Positions 28,615 through 37,019 of a DNA stretch of 53,797 nucleotides are shown one piece after another (the first letter of the stretch is position 1; every line of letters begins with the position of its first letter). A program made the translations under genes and the position numbers. This DNA is from Pseudomonas sp. AKS31 (lineage in GTDB: Bacteria > Pseudomonadota > Gammaproteobacteria > Pseudomonadales > Pseudomonadaceae). The DNA lies in assembly GCF_023634765.1 (NCBI RefSeq), contig NZ_JAMLFX010000001.1, forward strand, positions 1,194,194 through 1,247,990, written 5' to 3'. Under the pieces are notes generated by a model. That model did no database searches. It saw nothing but the letters and a program-made list of their open reading frames with translations, and was not told the origin of the DNA.

Positions 28615-29223
28615 TCACCGTTTGCTTTTGATGATGGTGCCCAGGCCTTGCAGATAGGCCACCAGCGCGTCCATTTCGGTTTTGCCCTTCACGGCATCCT
28701 TGGCCCCGGCGATGTCTTCGTCGGTGTAAGGGACGCCGAGCGTGCGCAACACTTCCATTTTCTTGGCGGTGTCTTTGCCGTCGAGCTTGTTTTCTACGAG
28801 GAACGGGTAAGCCGGCATTTTCGACTCAGGCACCACGTTGCGCGGGTTGTACAAGTGCGCACGCTGCCAGTCATCGGAGTAACGACCGCCAACACGCGCC
28901 AAGTCCGGACCGGTGCGTTTGGAACCCCACAGGAACGGGTGGTCCCAGACGCTTTCACCGGCCACCGAGTAGTGACCATAGCGTTCGGTTTCGGCACGGA
29001 ACGGACGGATCATCTGCGAGTGGCAGCCGACACAGCCGTTGGCGATGTAAACGTCGCGGCCTTCCAGTTCAAGGGCGGTGCGCGGCTTCATGCCTTCCAC
29101 CGGCTTGTTGGTCACGTCCTGGAAAAACAGCGGAACGATTTGGGTCAGGCCGCCAACGCTGACGGCGATGACCATGAAGAAGGCCAGCAGGCCAATATTC
29201 TTCTCGACAGCTTCATGCTTCAT
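28615..29223 (-). CDS. ccoO: cbb3 cytochrome oxidase subunit II, copy 1
   Basis: The 202-residue monohaem cytochrome c subunit has one N-terminal helix ([20 protein letters not shown]) and the haem motif [13 protein letters not shown] (C64, C67, H68). The conserved [20 protein letters not shown] and [19 protein letters not shown] follow. Its start codon overlaps the ccoN stop. CcoO receives electrons from CcoP and passes them to the CcoN haem b. Confidence 0.97.
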   Translation of the reverse strand: MKHEAVEKNIGLLAFFMVIAVSVGGLTQIVPLFFQDVTNKPVEGMKPRTALELEGRDVYIANGCVGCHSQMIRPFRAETERYGHYSVAGESVWDHPFLWGSKRTGPDLARVGGRYSDDWQRAHLYNPRNVVPESKMPAYPFLVENKLDGKDTAKKMEVLRTLGVPYTDEDIAGAKDAVKGKTEMDALVAYLQGLGTIIKSKR

Positions 29224-30665
29224 CAGTGAGCTCCAACGACAGCGATCTGGGCAGCGGCTTCGGCTTCAGCCGGGTTCGAGGCGCGCACGGTGCGCCAGAC
29301 GTTGTAAGCCATCAGGAACATGCCGCTGGCGAAGAACGCACCGCCCAGGGCACGAACGATGTAACCCGGGTGGCTGGCTTGCAGCGCCTCAACGAACGAG
29401 TAGGTGAGGGTGCCGTCGTCGTTGATTGCACGCCACATCAGGCCCTGAGTGATGCCGTTGACCCACATCGACGCGATATACAGCACGGTGCCGATGGTCG
29501 CGAGCCAGAAGTGCGCGTTGATCAGGCCAACGCTGTGCATCTGCGCACGGCCGAACAGTTTCGGGATCATGTGGTAGATCGCGCCGATCGAAATCATTGC
29601 CACCCAGCCCAGAGCGCCGGCGTGTACGTGGCCGATGGTCCAGTCGGTGTAGTGCGAGAGCGAGTTGACGGTCTTGATCGCCATCATCGGACCTTCGAAG
29701 GTCGACATGCCGTAGAACGCCAGCGAGACCACGAGGAAGCGCAGGATCGGGTCGGTGCGCAGCTTATGCCAGGCGCCCGAGAGGGTCATCATGCCGTTGA
29801 TCATGCCGCCCCAGCTTGGTGCCAGGAGGATGATCGACATCGCCATGCCCAGCGACTGTGCCCAGTCCGGCAGTGCGGTGTAGTGCAGGTGGTGCGGGCC
29901 GGCCCAGATGTACAGGGTGATCAGTGCCCAGAAGTGCACGATCGACAGGCGATAGGAGTAGATCGGACGTTCGGCCTGTTTTGGCACGAAGTAGTACATC
30001 ATCCCGAGGAAACCGGTGGTGAGGAAGAAACCCACCGCGTTGTGGCCGTACCACCACTGGATCATCGCGTCGGTCGCGCCCGAATAGGCGGAGTAGGACT
30101 TGAAGAAGCTCACCGGCAGGGAGGCGTGGTTGACGATGTGCAGCATCGCCGTGACGACGATGAACGCGCCGTAGAACCAGTTACCCACATAGATGTGCTT
30201 GGTTTTGCGCTTGGTGATGGTGCCGAAGAACACCAGACCGTAGGTGACCCAGACAATCGCCAGCAAAATAGCCAGTGGCCATTCCAGTTCCGCGTATTCC
30301 TTGGTGGTCGTGTAACCCAGCGGCAAGGTAATGATCGCGCCGACGATCACCGCTTGCCAGCCCCAGAAGGTGAAGGCCGCGAGGCTGTCGGAAATCAGTC
30401 GCGTCTGGCAGGTTCGCTGCACGACATAGTAGGAAGTGGCAAACAGTGCACAACCACCGAAGGCGAAAATCACCAGGTTTGTGTGCAACGGGCGCAGGCG
30501 TCCAAAGCTCGTCCACGGCAGACCGAAGTTCAATTCCGGCCAGACCAGTTGCGAGGCGATGAAGACACCGAGCCCCATGCCAAGGATCCCCCAGACCACC
30601 GTCATGATGGCGAACTGGCGGACTACCTTATAGTTATAAGCAGTCGGACTGATTGCTGTGCTCAT
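29223..30665 (-). CDS. ccoN: cbb3 cytochrome oxidase catalytic subunit I, copy 1
   Basis: The 480-residue catalytic subunit has about twelve membrane helices and reduces oxygen at a haem b3-CuB centre with high affinity. Conserved histidine segments are visible: [48 protein letters not shown], and [19 protein letters not shown]. The protein is very similar to copy 2 over the last two thirds, with most differences in the first 180 residues and the C-terminus. It is the first gene of a ccoNOQP operon. Confidence 0.97.
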   Translation of the reverse strand: MSTAISPTAYNYKVVRQFAIMTVVWGILGMGLGVFIASQLVWPELNFGLPWTSFGRLRPLHTNLVIFAFGGCALFATSYYVVQRTCQTRLISDSLAAFTFWGWQAVIVGAIITLPLGYTTTKEYAELEWPLAILLAIVWVTYGLVFFGTITKRKTKHIYVGNWFYGAFIVVTAMLHIVNHASLPVSFFKSYSAYSGATDAMIQWWYGHNAVGFFLTTGFLGMMYYFVPKQAERPIYSYRLSIVHFWALITLYIWAGPHHLHYTALPDWAQSLGMAMSIILLAPSWGGMINGMMTLSGAWHKLRTDPILRFLVVSLAFYGMSTFEGPMMAIKTVNSLSHYTDWTIGHVHAGALGWVAMISIGAIYHMIPKLFGRAQMHSVGLINAHFWLATIGTVLYIASMWVNGITQGLMWRAINDDGTLTYSFVEALQASHPGYIVRALGGAFFASGMFLMAYNVWRTVRASNPAEAEAAAQIAVVGAH

Positions 30666-31147
30666 TCTAAGGTTCCACGGTTTGGGTGTTTTATTAGGAT
30701 TAAAATCGGCCGCAAGTATGCAGAGAGCAGGGGGTCATTGCAACGCGCCATGACCTGGGTCAATGCTTTCCAACGCTGATTCTGCGGCCTTTCCATGCGC
30801 CGCGTAAGGACAAAATCGGCCTCGGACAAAATGTCGCAGCGGACGAAAAAAGCGAGGGGTTCAGGTCGCTTGTAACGGGGTGTGTTCAAACGCCCGGTTC
30901 GGGTGACGGACGGTATATGGCACGACAGCCGGTATCTACCGGCGTTTGCGGCCACATCAGTCAGCCGGTTCGCAGAACACAGCAGTCAACGTTGACCTGG
31001 AACCGGCACAAGCCAGCCCGCATCGAGCAAGCGTAGACCCGATTCAGAGGAACCGAAAGGAGAGGGTGTGAAGGGGTGCGACAATGCGTCGCAAAGAGGC
31101 GGGATGCTGCCGCACCGAGAATGGTGCGGCAGAGGTGTACGCAATGA
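30666..31147. other. Region between the two cco operons
   Basis: No gene is seen in these 482 bases. The left part is the ccoN1 promoter region with a degenerate Anr box. A 12-bp palindrome GTCAACGTTGAC lies near 30985 and could be an operator for another regulator. At 31107-31132 CTGCCGCACC-GAGAAT-GGTGCGGCAG forms a perfect 10-bp stem, 16 bases beyond the ccoP2 stop. It lacks a clear T tract and may act as a 3'-end stabiliser or a weak terminator for the second operon. Confidence 0.55.
30750..30763 (-). promoter_or_regulatory. Candidate degenerate Anr box upstream of ccoN copy 1
   Basis: Minus strand TTGACCCAGGTCAT fits TTGAY-N4-RTCAA except for the last base. It is centred about 91 bases upstream of the ccoN1 start. 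The same one-base deviation is seen in the ccoG site, in contrast to the perfect sites of hemN and ccoN2. Confidence 0.45.
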
Positions 31148-32101
31148 TTACTTCTTGTTGTCTTCAGTAATCAGTTTTTCTGTATTCAATCCATGCGACA
31201 GGCTGTACACATAAGCGGCGAGCAATTGCACTTTATCGTTACCCAGCAGTTCGTTCTGCGCTGGCATGTGACCCTGGCGACCATGGCGAATGGTCTGCTC
31301 GAGTTGAGTCAGGCTGGTGCCATAGATAAACCCGGCCGGGTGCGTCAGATTCGGCGCCCCCATGGCTTCAGTCCCTTGGCCGGTCGCCCCATGACAGGCC
31401 ACGCAAGTAGTGCTGAACGCCTGCTGTCCGGCTTGCAGGTCAGCCTTGTTATCGGCTGGCAATGGCAGACCGGCCAGTTCGTGACGGACGTACGCCGCGA
31501 CGTTTTTCACCCCGGCTTCGCCCAACACTTCGCCCCACGCCGGCATCGCCGCCATCCGGCCACCCATGATGGTGGTCTTGATGGTGTTGGCGTCGCCGCC
31601 CCAGCGCCAGTTGCTGTCGGCGAGGTTAGGGAAACCGAACGCGCCTTTGGCGTCGGAGCCGTGGCACACCGAGCAGTTGGAAGCGAACAGCCGACCACCC
31701 ATTTTCAGCGCCTGCGGATCCTTCGCCACTTCTTCCACCGGCATCGCGGCAAATTTGGCGAAGATCGGCCCGAACCTGGCGTCGGCCTTGTTCATTTCCT
31801 TTTCCCACTCGTGCACGCCGGTCCAGCCATCCTCGTAACCCGGCAGGATGCCTTTCCAGTTGCCCAGCCCCGGATAGAGGATCAGATAGCCCACGGAAAA
31901 CACCAGCGTGCCGGCGAACAGCATGAACCACCACTGCGGCAGCGGGTTGTCGTACTCCTCGATGCCGTCGAAGCTGTGGCCCATGGTCTGGTCGACGCTG
32001 CCCTTGGTTTCGCCCCGGCGGGTGCCGATCAGCAGCCACGTCAGGCCGATCAGGCTGCCGATGGTCAGTACGCAGATCCACGTACTCCAGAAGGTGGTCA
32101 T
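31148..32101 (-). CDS. ccoP: cbb3 cytochrome oxidase subunit III, copy 2
   Basis: The 317-residue paralogue of the copy 1 CcoP has the same two helices, [11 protein letters not shown] and two haem motifs (CSVCH and CVACH). The linker after WKGILPGYE is 14 residues shorter than in copy 1, and the C-terminal tail ([13 protein letters not shown]) differs. It overlaps ccoQ copy 2 by four bases. Confidence 0.97.
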   Translation of the reverse strand: MTTFWSTWICVLTIGSLIGLTWLLIGTRRGETKGSVDQTMGHSFDGIEEYDNPLPQWWFMLFAGTLVFSVGYLILYPGLGNWKGILPGYEDGWTGVHEWEKEMNKADARFGPIFAKFAAMPVEEVAKDPQALKMGGRLFASNCSVCHGSDAKGAFGFPNLADSNWRWGGDANTIKTTIMGGRMAAMPAWGEVLGEAGVKNVAAYVRHELAGLPLPADNKADLQAGQQAFSTTCVACHGATGQGTEAMGAPNLTHPAGFIYGTSLTQLEQTIRHGRQGHMPAQNELLGNDKVQLLAAYVYSLSHGLNTEKLITEDNKK

Positions 32102-32295
32102 GGCCGGGTACTCCTTGTTTCAGATGCGGGGGTAGTGTCGGGTTGCGGCTCGTCGGCGAACGGCAGCAGACGTGCTTCGGCAAACTCCGGGGTGCGTTTG
32201 CGGTTGAACACCCAAAGCGTCAGCCCAACGAAGGCGACGAACACCACGACTGTGCCGAGGCCGCGAATCAGGCCTGCACTCATTTCAATGATCAT
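32098..32295 (-). CDS. ccoQ: cbb3 oxidase subunit CcoQ, copy 2
   Basis: The 65-residue protein has one helix ([20 protein letters not shown]) followed by [18 protein letters not shown] and a Thr/Ser-rich tail. The ATG giving [12 protein letters not shown] behind GAGG is chosen; an ATG four codons later is an alternative. It starts 5 bases after the ccoO stop. Confidence 0.92.
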   Translation of the reverse strand: MIIEMSAGLIRGLGTVVVFVAFVGLTLWVFNRKRTPEFAEARLLPFADEPQPDTTPASETRSTRP

Positions 32296-32300
32296 CGTGC

Positions 32301-32909
32301 TCACCTCTTGCTCTTGATCGCAGTGCCGAGCACTTGCAGGTAGGAGACGAGGGCGTCCATTTCGGTCTTGCCCTTGAGGCTGGCCACCGCGCCGCTGATG
32401 TCGTCGTCGGTGTACGGCACGCCGAGGGTGCGCATGGTCTTGAGCTTGGTTTCGGTGTGGCTGCTGTCGACCGCTTGTGTGACCAGCCACGGGTAGGCCG
32501 GCATTTTCGATTCCGGTACGACGTTGCGCGGGTTGTACAAGTGCGCGCGGTGCCAGTCATCCGAGTAGCGCGCGCCAACCCGGGCGAGGTCCGGACCGGT
32601 ACGCTTCGAACCCCACAGGAACGGGTGATCCCAGACGCTTTCACCGGCCACCGAGTAGTGCCCGTAGCGTTCGGTTTCGGCGCGGAACGGCCGGATCATC
32701 TGCGAGTGGCAACCGACGCAGCCTTCGCGGATGTAAATGTCGCGGCCTTCCAGTTGCAGCGCGGTGTAGGGCTTCATGCCTTCCACCGGTTTGTTGGTGA
32801 CGTCCTGGAAGAACAGCGGGACGATCTGGGTCAGGCCGCCGATGCTCACGGCGAATACCATGAGCAACATTAACAGGCCGACGTTCTTTTCAATCGTTTC
32901 GTGTTTCAT
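32301..32909 (-). CDS. ccoO: cbb3 cytochrome oxidase subunit II, copy 2
   Basis: The 202-residue protein is the same length as copy 1, with the haem motif at the same residues (C64, C67, H68) and near-identical DNA over the central [20 protein letters not shown] region. The ATG giving [13 protein letters not shown] is chosen; the frame runs 11 codons further upstream into the ccoN stop region. CcoO is the membrane-anchored monohaem subunit. Confidence 0.97.
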   Translation of the reverse strand: MKHETIEKNVGLLMLLMVFAVSIGGLTQIVPLFFQDVTNKPVEGMKPYTALQLEGRDIYIREGCVGCHSQMIRPFRAETERYGHYSVAGESVWDHPFLWGSKRTGPDLARVGARYSDDWHRAHLYNPRNVVPESKMPAYPWLVTQAVDSSHTETKLKTMRTLGVPYTDDDISGAVASLKGKTEMDALVSYLQVLGTAIKSKR

Positions 32910-32919
32910 GGCGGACTCC

Positions 32920-34344
32920 TCAGGCCATCTGCGCGGCAGCAACGACGTCAGCAGGCTGCGAGGCCCGCACGGTGCGCCAGGTGTTGTAAGCCATCAGGAA
33001 CATGCCGCTGAGGAAGATCGCCCCACCAATCAGCCGCACGACGAAGCCTGGGTGGCTGGCCACCAGGGTTTCGACGAAGGAGTAGGTCAGCGTGCCGTCC
33101 TCGTTGACCGCGCGCCACATCAGGCCCTGGGCGATGCCGTTGACCCACATCGAGGCGATGTAGAGCACGGTGCCGATGGTGGCGAGCCAGAAGTGCGCGT
33201 TGATCAAGCCGACGCTGTGCATCTGCTCTTTGCCGAAGACTTTCGGGATCATGTGGTACAGCGCGCCGATGGAAATCATCGCCACCCAGCCGAGGGCGCC
33301 AGCGTGTACGTGGCCAATGGTCCAGTCGGTGTAGTGGGAGAGGGCGTTGACGGTTTTGATCGCCATCATCGGACCTTCGAAGGTCGACATGCCGTAGAAC
33401 GCCAGCGAGACCACGAGGAAACGCAGGATCGGGTCGCTGCGCAACTTATGCCACGCGCCCGAGAGGGTCATCATGCCGTTGATCATGCCGCCCCAGCTCG
33501 GTGCCAGCAGGATCAGCGACATCACCATGCCCAGCGACTGTGCCCAGTCCGGCAGCGCGGTGTAGTGCAAGTGGTGCGGGCCGGCCCAGATATACAGGGT
33601 GATCAAAGCCCAGAAGTGCACGATCGACAGGCGATACGAATACACCGGACGTTCGGCCTGTTTCGGCACGAAGTAGTACATCATCCCGAGGAAACCGGCG
33701 GTGAGGAAAAAGCCCACGGCGTTGTGGCCGTACCACCATTGCACCATCGCGTCGGTTGCACCGGCATACACCGAGTAGGACTTGGTGAAACTCACCGGCA
33801 ACTCAAGGTTGTTGACGATGTGCAGGATCGCCACGGTGATGATGAACGCGCCGAAGAACCAGTTACCGACATAAATGTGCTTGGTCTTGCGCTGCATGAT
33901 CGTGCCGAAGAACACGATGGCGTAGGCGACCCAGACGATGGTGATCAGGATGTCGATCGGCCATTCCAGTTCGGCGTATTCCTTGGAACTGGTGTAACCC
34001 AGTGGCAGGCTGATCGCCGCCAACAGGATCACCAGTTGCCAGCCCCAGAAGCAGAATGCGGCGATTTTCGGCGCAAACAGCTGAGTCTGGCAGGTGCGTT
34101 GCACCGAGTAGAACGAACTGGCGAACAGCGCACAGCCACCAAACGCGAAGATCACCGCGTTGGTGTGCAGCGGGCGCAGACGGCCGAAACTGGTCCAGGG
34201 CAAATTGAAGTTGAGTTCGGGCCAGACCAATTGAGCCGCGAGAAAAACCCCGAGGCCCATGCCGACGATGCCCCACACCACCGTCATAATGGCGAATTGG
34301 CGGACCACCTTGTAGTTGTAGGCGGTACTGATAGAAGTGTTCAT
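32920..34344 (-). CDS. ccoN: cbb3 cytochrome oxidase catalytic subunit I, copy 2
   Basis: The 474-residue oxygen-reducing subunit is paralogous to copy 1. All histidine segments are conserved ([57 protein letters not shown]). The ribosome binding site GGGGA lies just before the ATG. A perfect Anr box about 127 bases upstream, inside the neighbouring divergent gene, marks this operon as the likely low-oxygen-induced one. The divergent start-to-start distance to the hydrolase gene is only 94 bases. Confidence 0.97.
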   Translation of the reverse strand: MNTSISTAYNYKVVRQFAIMTVVWGIVGMGLGVFLAAQLVWPELNFNLPWTSFGRLRPLHTNAVIFAFGGCALFASSFYSVQRTCQTQLFAPKIAAFCFWGWQLVILLAAISLPLGYTSSKEYAELEWPIDILITIVWVAYAIVFFGTIMQRKTKHIYVGNWFFGAFIITVAILHIVNNLELPVSFTKSYSVYAGATDAMVQWWYGHNAVGFFLTAGFLGMMYYFVPKQAERPVYSYRLSIVHFWALITLYIWAGPHHLHYTALPDWAQSLGMVMSLILLAPSWGGMINGMMTLSGAWHKLRSDPILRFLVVSLAFYGMSTFEGPMMAIKTVNALSHYTDWTIGHVHAGALGWVAMISIGALYHMIPKVFGKEQMHSVGLINAHFWLATIGTVLYIASMWVNGIAQGLMWRAVNEDGTLTYSFVETLVASHPGFVVRLIGGAIFLSGMFLMAYNTWRTVRASQPADVVAAAQMA

Positions 34345-34438
34345 GGTTCCCCATCCACGGTTCAGCCGAAGTGAGCGCGCGCGAGAACGCCGCGAATCCT
34401 TCGTCTGGAGTTATAGGCAGACTAAAAGCGAGGCAAGC

Positions 34439-35119
34439 ATGGACAAACAGCACAAGGCCAGTATTGACGGGGATCAATGGGCGCAGTGTGTGCTCGATCA
34501 TGGATGGCTTTGGGACGCCGCCAGTGGTGACGCTTCCGCGACGTTGATCCTCGCCCACGGTGCTGGTGCGCCGATGGATAGCGAGTGGATGACTGATATG
34601 GCTGGGCGCCTTGCCGGGCTTGGGGTGAATGTGTTGCGGTTTGAGTTTCCTTATATGGCGCAGCGGCGGGTTGATGGGGTGAAGCGGCCGCCGAATCCTG
34701 CGGGGAAATTGCAGGAATGTTGGCGTGAGGTGTATGCCGAGGTGCGGCGTCATGTCACTGGGGTTTTGGCCATTGGCGGGAAGTCGATGGGCGGGCGGAT
34801 GGCGAGTCTGCTGGCTGATGAGTTGGGGGCTGATGCGCTGGTGTGTCTGGGGTATCCGTTTTATGCGGTGGGGAAACCGGAGAAGCCTCGGGTTGAGCAT
34901 TTGGCTGGTTTGCAGACTCGGACGTTGATTGTGCAAGGCGAGCGGGATGCGCTGGGGAATCAGGACGCCGTTGAGGCTTACGATCTATCGCCGAGGATTG
35001 AAGTGTATTGGTTGGCGGCGGGGGACCATGATTTGAAGCCGCTCAAGGTTTCCGGGTTTACCCATGAGCAGCATTTGGCTAACGCCGCGCAGAAGGTGGC
35101 TGCGTTTCTTCAGTATTGA
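34439..35119 (+). CDS. Alpha/beta-hydrolase family protein
   Basis: The 226-residue protein has an alpha/beta-hydrolase fold. The first strand leads into LILAHGAGAPMDSEWM (oxyanion region), the nucleophile elbow is IGGKSMGGRMAS (serine in G-K-S-M-G-G), then TLIVQGERDALGN (acid) and AAGDHDLKPLK (histidine). This resembles the small dienelactone-hydrolase-like COG3571 group; the substrate is unknown. The ATG giving MDKQHKASIDGDQW is chosen over an upstream frame extension. It is divergent from ccoN2, and its first codons contain the ccoN2 Anr box. Confidence 0.85.
   Translation: MDKQHKASIDGDQWAQCVLDHGWLWDAASGDASATLILAHGAGAPMDSEWMTDMAGRLAGLGVNVLRFEFPYMAQRRVDGVKRPPNPAGKLQECWREVYAEVRRHVTGVLAIGGKSMGGRMASLLADELGADALVCLGYPFYAVGKPEKPRVEHLAGLQTRTLIVQGERDALGNQDAVEAYDLSPRIEVYWLAAGDHDLKPLKVSGFTHEQHLANAAQKVAAFLQY
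34464..34477 (-). promoter_or_regulatory. Anr box for ccoN copy 2, inside the hydrolase gene
   Basis: TTGACGGGGATCAA is a perfect TTGAY-N4-RTCAA palindrome centred about 127 bases upstream of ccoN2. It overlaps codons 9-13 of the divergent hydrolase gene. Confidence 0.8.
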
Positions 35120-35328
35120 CTGAGCCGAGATGAAATTTTGAAACTCATGAAGATCGGCTCCCTTTCTCCCTCGCCCCCTTGGAGGAGAGGGCTAAATAGC
35201 CAGCTTCTTGGCGTCCGTAGTCACGGGACAGGCCCAGCATCCCCCTTAACGATATAACCAGCCCCCCCTTCAGCAGAACGGCCCGCCCTGTGCATAGCAA
35301 TGCCCTGGGGCGGGCTACGCAGCGCCAT
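35120..35328. repeat. Intergenic repeat remnant at the left island edge
   Basis: There is no gene here. Bases 35157-35195 hold a degenerate copy of the CTCTCC-GGAGAGGG intergenic repeat seen at 22376 (GATCGGCTCCCTTTCTCCCT and GGAGGAGAGGGCTA). The rest is unremarkable. Confidence 0.6.
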
Positions 35329-36732
35329 TTACATTGGTTTTTGCCAATCAGAGGTGGCGTAACGGTACCGGGGGTTTTGAACCTTCGGGCTGCCAAATTT
35401 TTCTTCGTCGATGACGAACGATTTGGCCATGAGGTCTCGAACACCACCGAGCCGTTCCATAGACGTCAGCTCAGATGTAATGTCCTTGACGACGGTCGTG
35501 AACGCCTTGGTCGACTGCGACTTCATGAACTCAGGGGTGGACAGGGCAAACTCACGATCCGGTAAGCCCGGAATGCCGGCCCATCCAATGGTGGTATTTA
35601 CCGCTTTGATCAGGAAGCTTCCCTGGATGCCTTGGGCCGAGGGCACACCGTATTTGCGTTTAAGGTCGCCGCAAATCTTGTCGACGTCGCCTATCAGTTT
35701 GGTCACCAACTTGTTGCCGTCACCGAGGCCCTTTTCATCGAACGCTACCCGTATTTCCTTCAGGGTCTGTCGGATGGTGACGAAATGGTCTTCGTTGCGA
35801 ATCTGCTTGGCAGCCATGATCGCGTTCGGCACGCTGCCGGAGACTTGGGTCATCCAGGCGGAGAAAAGTGGCAGGTCGAGAGCGACAGTCTGTGCCCCCC
35901 CGTGAGACTTGATTTCAGCGATGCTCGTCTGTGTTTTGCTGGAAAGGTTGGCTAAGAGGCGAGACGTAAAGTCGTGACCAAAGAAGCCGCTTTTTTTCAG
36001 CCAGTGCAGCTGATAGGCATGACGTATCGGATGAATGAACGAGTCAGCCTTGAGGTGCTTGGCTGCCATGGAATAGTAGATGGACTTGTAGGCCAGCCAG
36101 TTCAGGGAAGCGATGAACATTTCCAGCTGCTTTGTGGCGCCACCGAAGTCTTCGGGCTTCTTCCTGGCGAAGTCTTGCTCGGTGAAGACGTGGCCATCGG
36201 AGCCAACCAGTTTCACTTCTTGCGACCAGCGTCCCCGTGTGTCGCTCACGTCTGCCAATTCGGCAAATATTGCAGCGCTCAAGGCGCTGTACTTGCCGTA
36301 GGCATCAGTGGCCTGGTGCCCGAGCATTCTCATGGTCAGGTAGTACACGCTGGAAGATTTATCCCAGGTGCAGACCATGTTCATTTTCAGCTGCTCTAGG
36401 AGAGCGGCGAAGTCCTCATCGACGAACTCACCGCCGCGAATCTCGGGGCGGATCAGCGCGGCTTCTCGTTGTGCAACCTCGTCGACCGTCTGCAGTTCGA
36501 ACTGAGTTGGGTCAACGAAGCGCAGATACGGGAACTGCTTTTTCCGCGCTTCTCGGTGCTGAGGCTTGTAGTTGTCGATTCACAACAGGTCATCGTAAAA
36601 AAGAATGCCCTGGAGAAAATTCTCCACAGCGCATAGGTCTCCATTGATAGTATCGGTGTTTTGTACCGTGACAGCTCCAGTGGCACGTTGGACAGCTGTG
36701 AGAGTGGCATTGTCAATCAGTGCGTAGGTCAT
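35329..36732 (-). pseudogene. Unknown-family gene with one in-frame TGA (island gene)
   Basis: I do not recognise this family. From the ATG at 36732 (MTYALIDNATLTAVQRATGA) to the stop at 35329 the frame is 467 codons long with a single interruption, TGA at 36580-36582, after residue 50 (FYDDLL, stop, IDNYKPQHREARKKQF). Between the TGA and the next in-frame ATG (36384) there are 65 sense codons with no usual start, and they read like protein (FPYLRFVDPTQFELQTVDEV). The product looks soluble and helical, with no membrane segment or known catalytic motif. It could be a recent pseudogene, a sequencing error, a read-through product, or two polypeptides by re-initiation. It lies on the same strand as, and downstream of, the DUF4365-TPR gene. 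Confidence 0.7.
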
Positions 36733-37019
36733 GAGCTCGTTGCCATGTCGTGTTGTGGCTACGATGATAACCAGTCCGGGCCAGAAACTGGACAGGCCGA
36801 AAAGCATCGGTGGCCGTTTCTGTCACGAGGCCGACTCGTGCTAACTAGCGGGTGTAGAGCGGCGCGTGGTCTCATCGGCCCGTCATGTGGATGATTTCGC
36901 TCCGGTGATCAAGAGCGCTTCGAGAACGCGTGGGAGGTATTTGCTCCGACCCGCGAGGCGCCTAGCCTCGACAATATTGAAGCTACATAGCGCAGCGTCT
37001 AGCGTTTTCGACCCCGCAC
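36733..37019. other. Gap between two island genes
   Basis: These 287 bases carry no supported gene. The unknown-family frame could extend to an ATG at 36807. No terminator hairpin with a T tract was seen, so the two minus-strand genes may still be co-transcribed. Confidence 0.4.

Noticed and set aside
30985..30996. GTCAACGTTGAC palindrome between the cco operons as an Anr site
   Set aside because: Half sites are in the wrong order for TTGAY-N4-RTCAA; it is kept only as an unassigned palindrome.
34337..34438. N-terminal extension of the hydrolase upstream of 34439
   Set aside because: The added residues are Arg-rich and cover the promoter of ccoN2; the ATG at 34439 begins a normal family N-terminus.
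36580..36582. TGA as a selenocysteine codon
   Set aside because: No selenoprotein family is recognised, no clear hairpin like a bacterial SECIS was identified right after it, and a nonsense change or base error is simpler.
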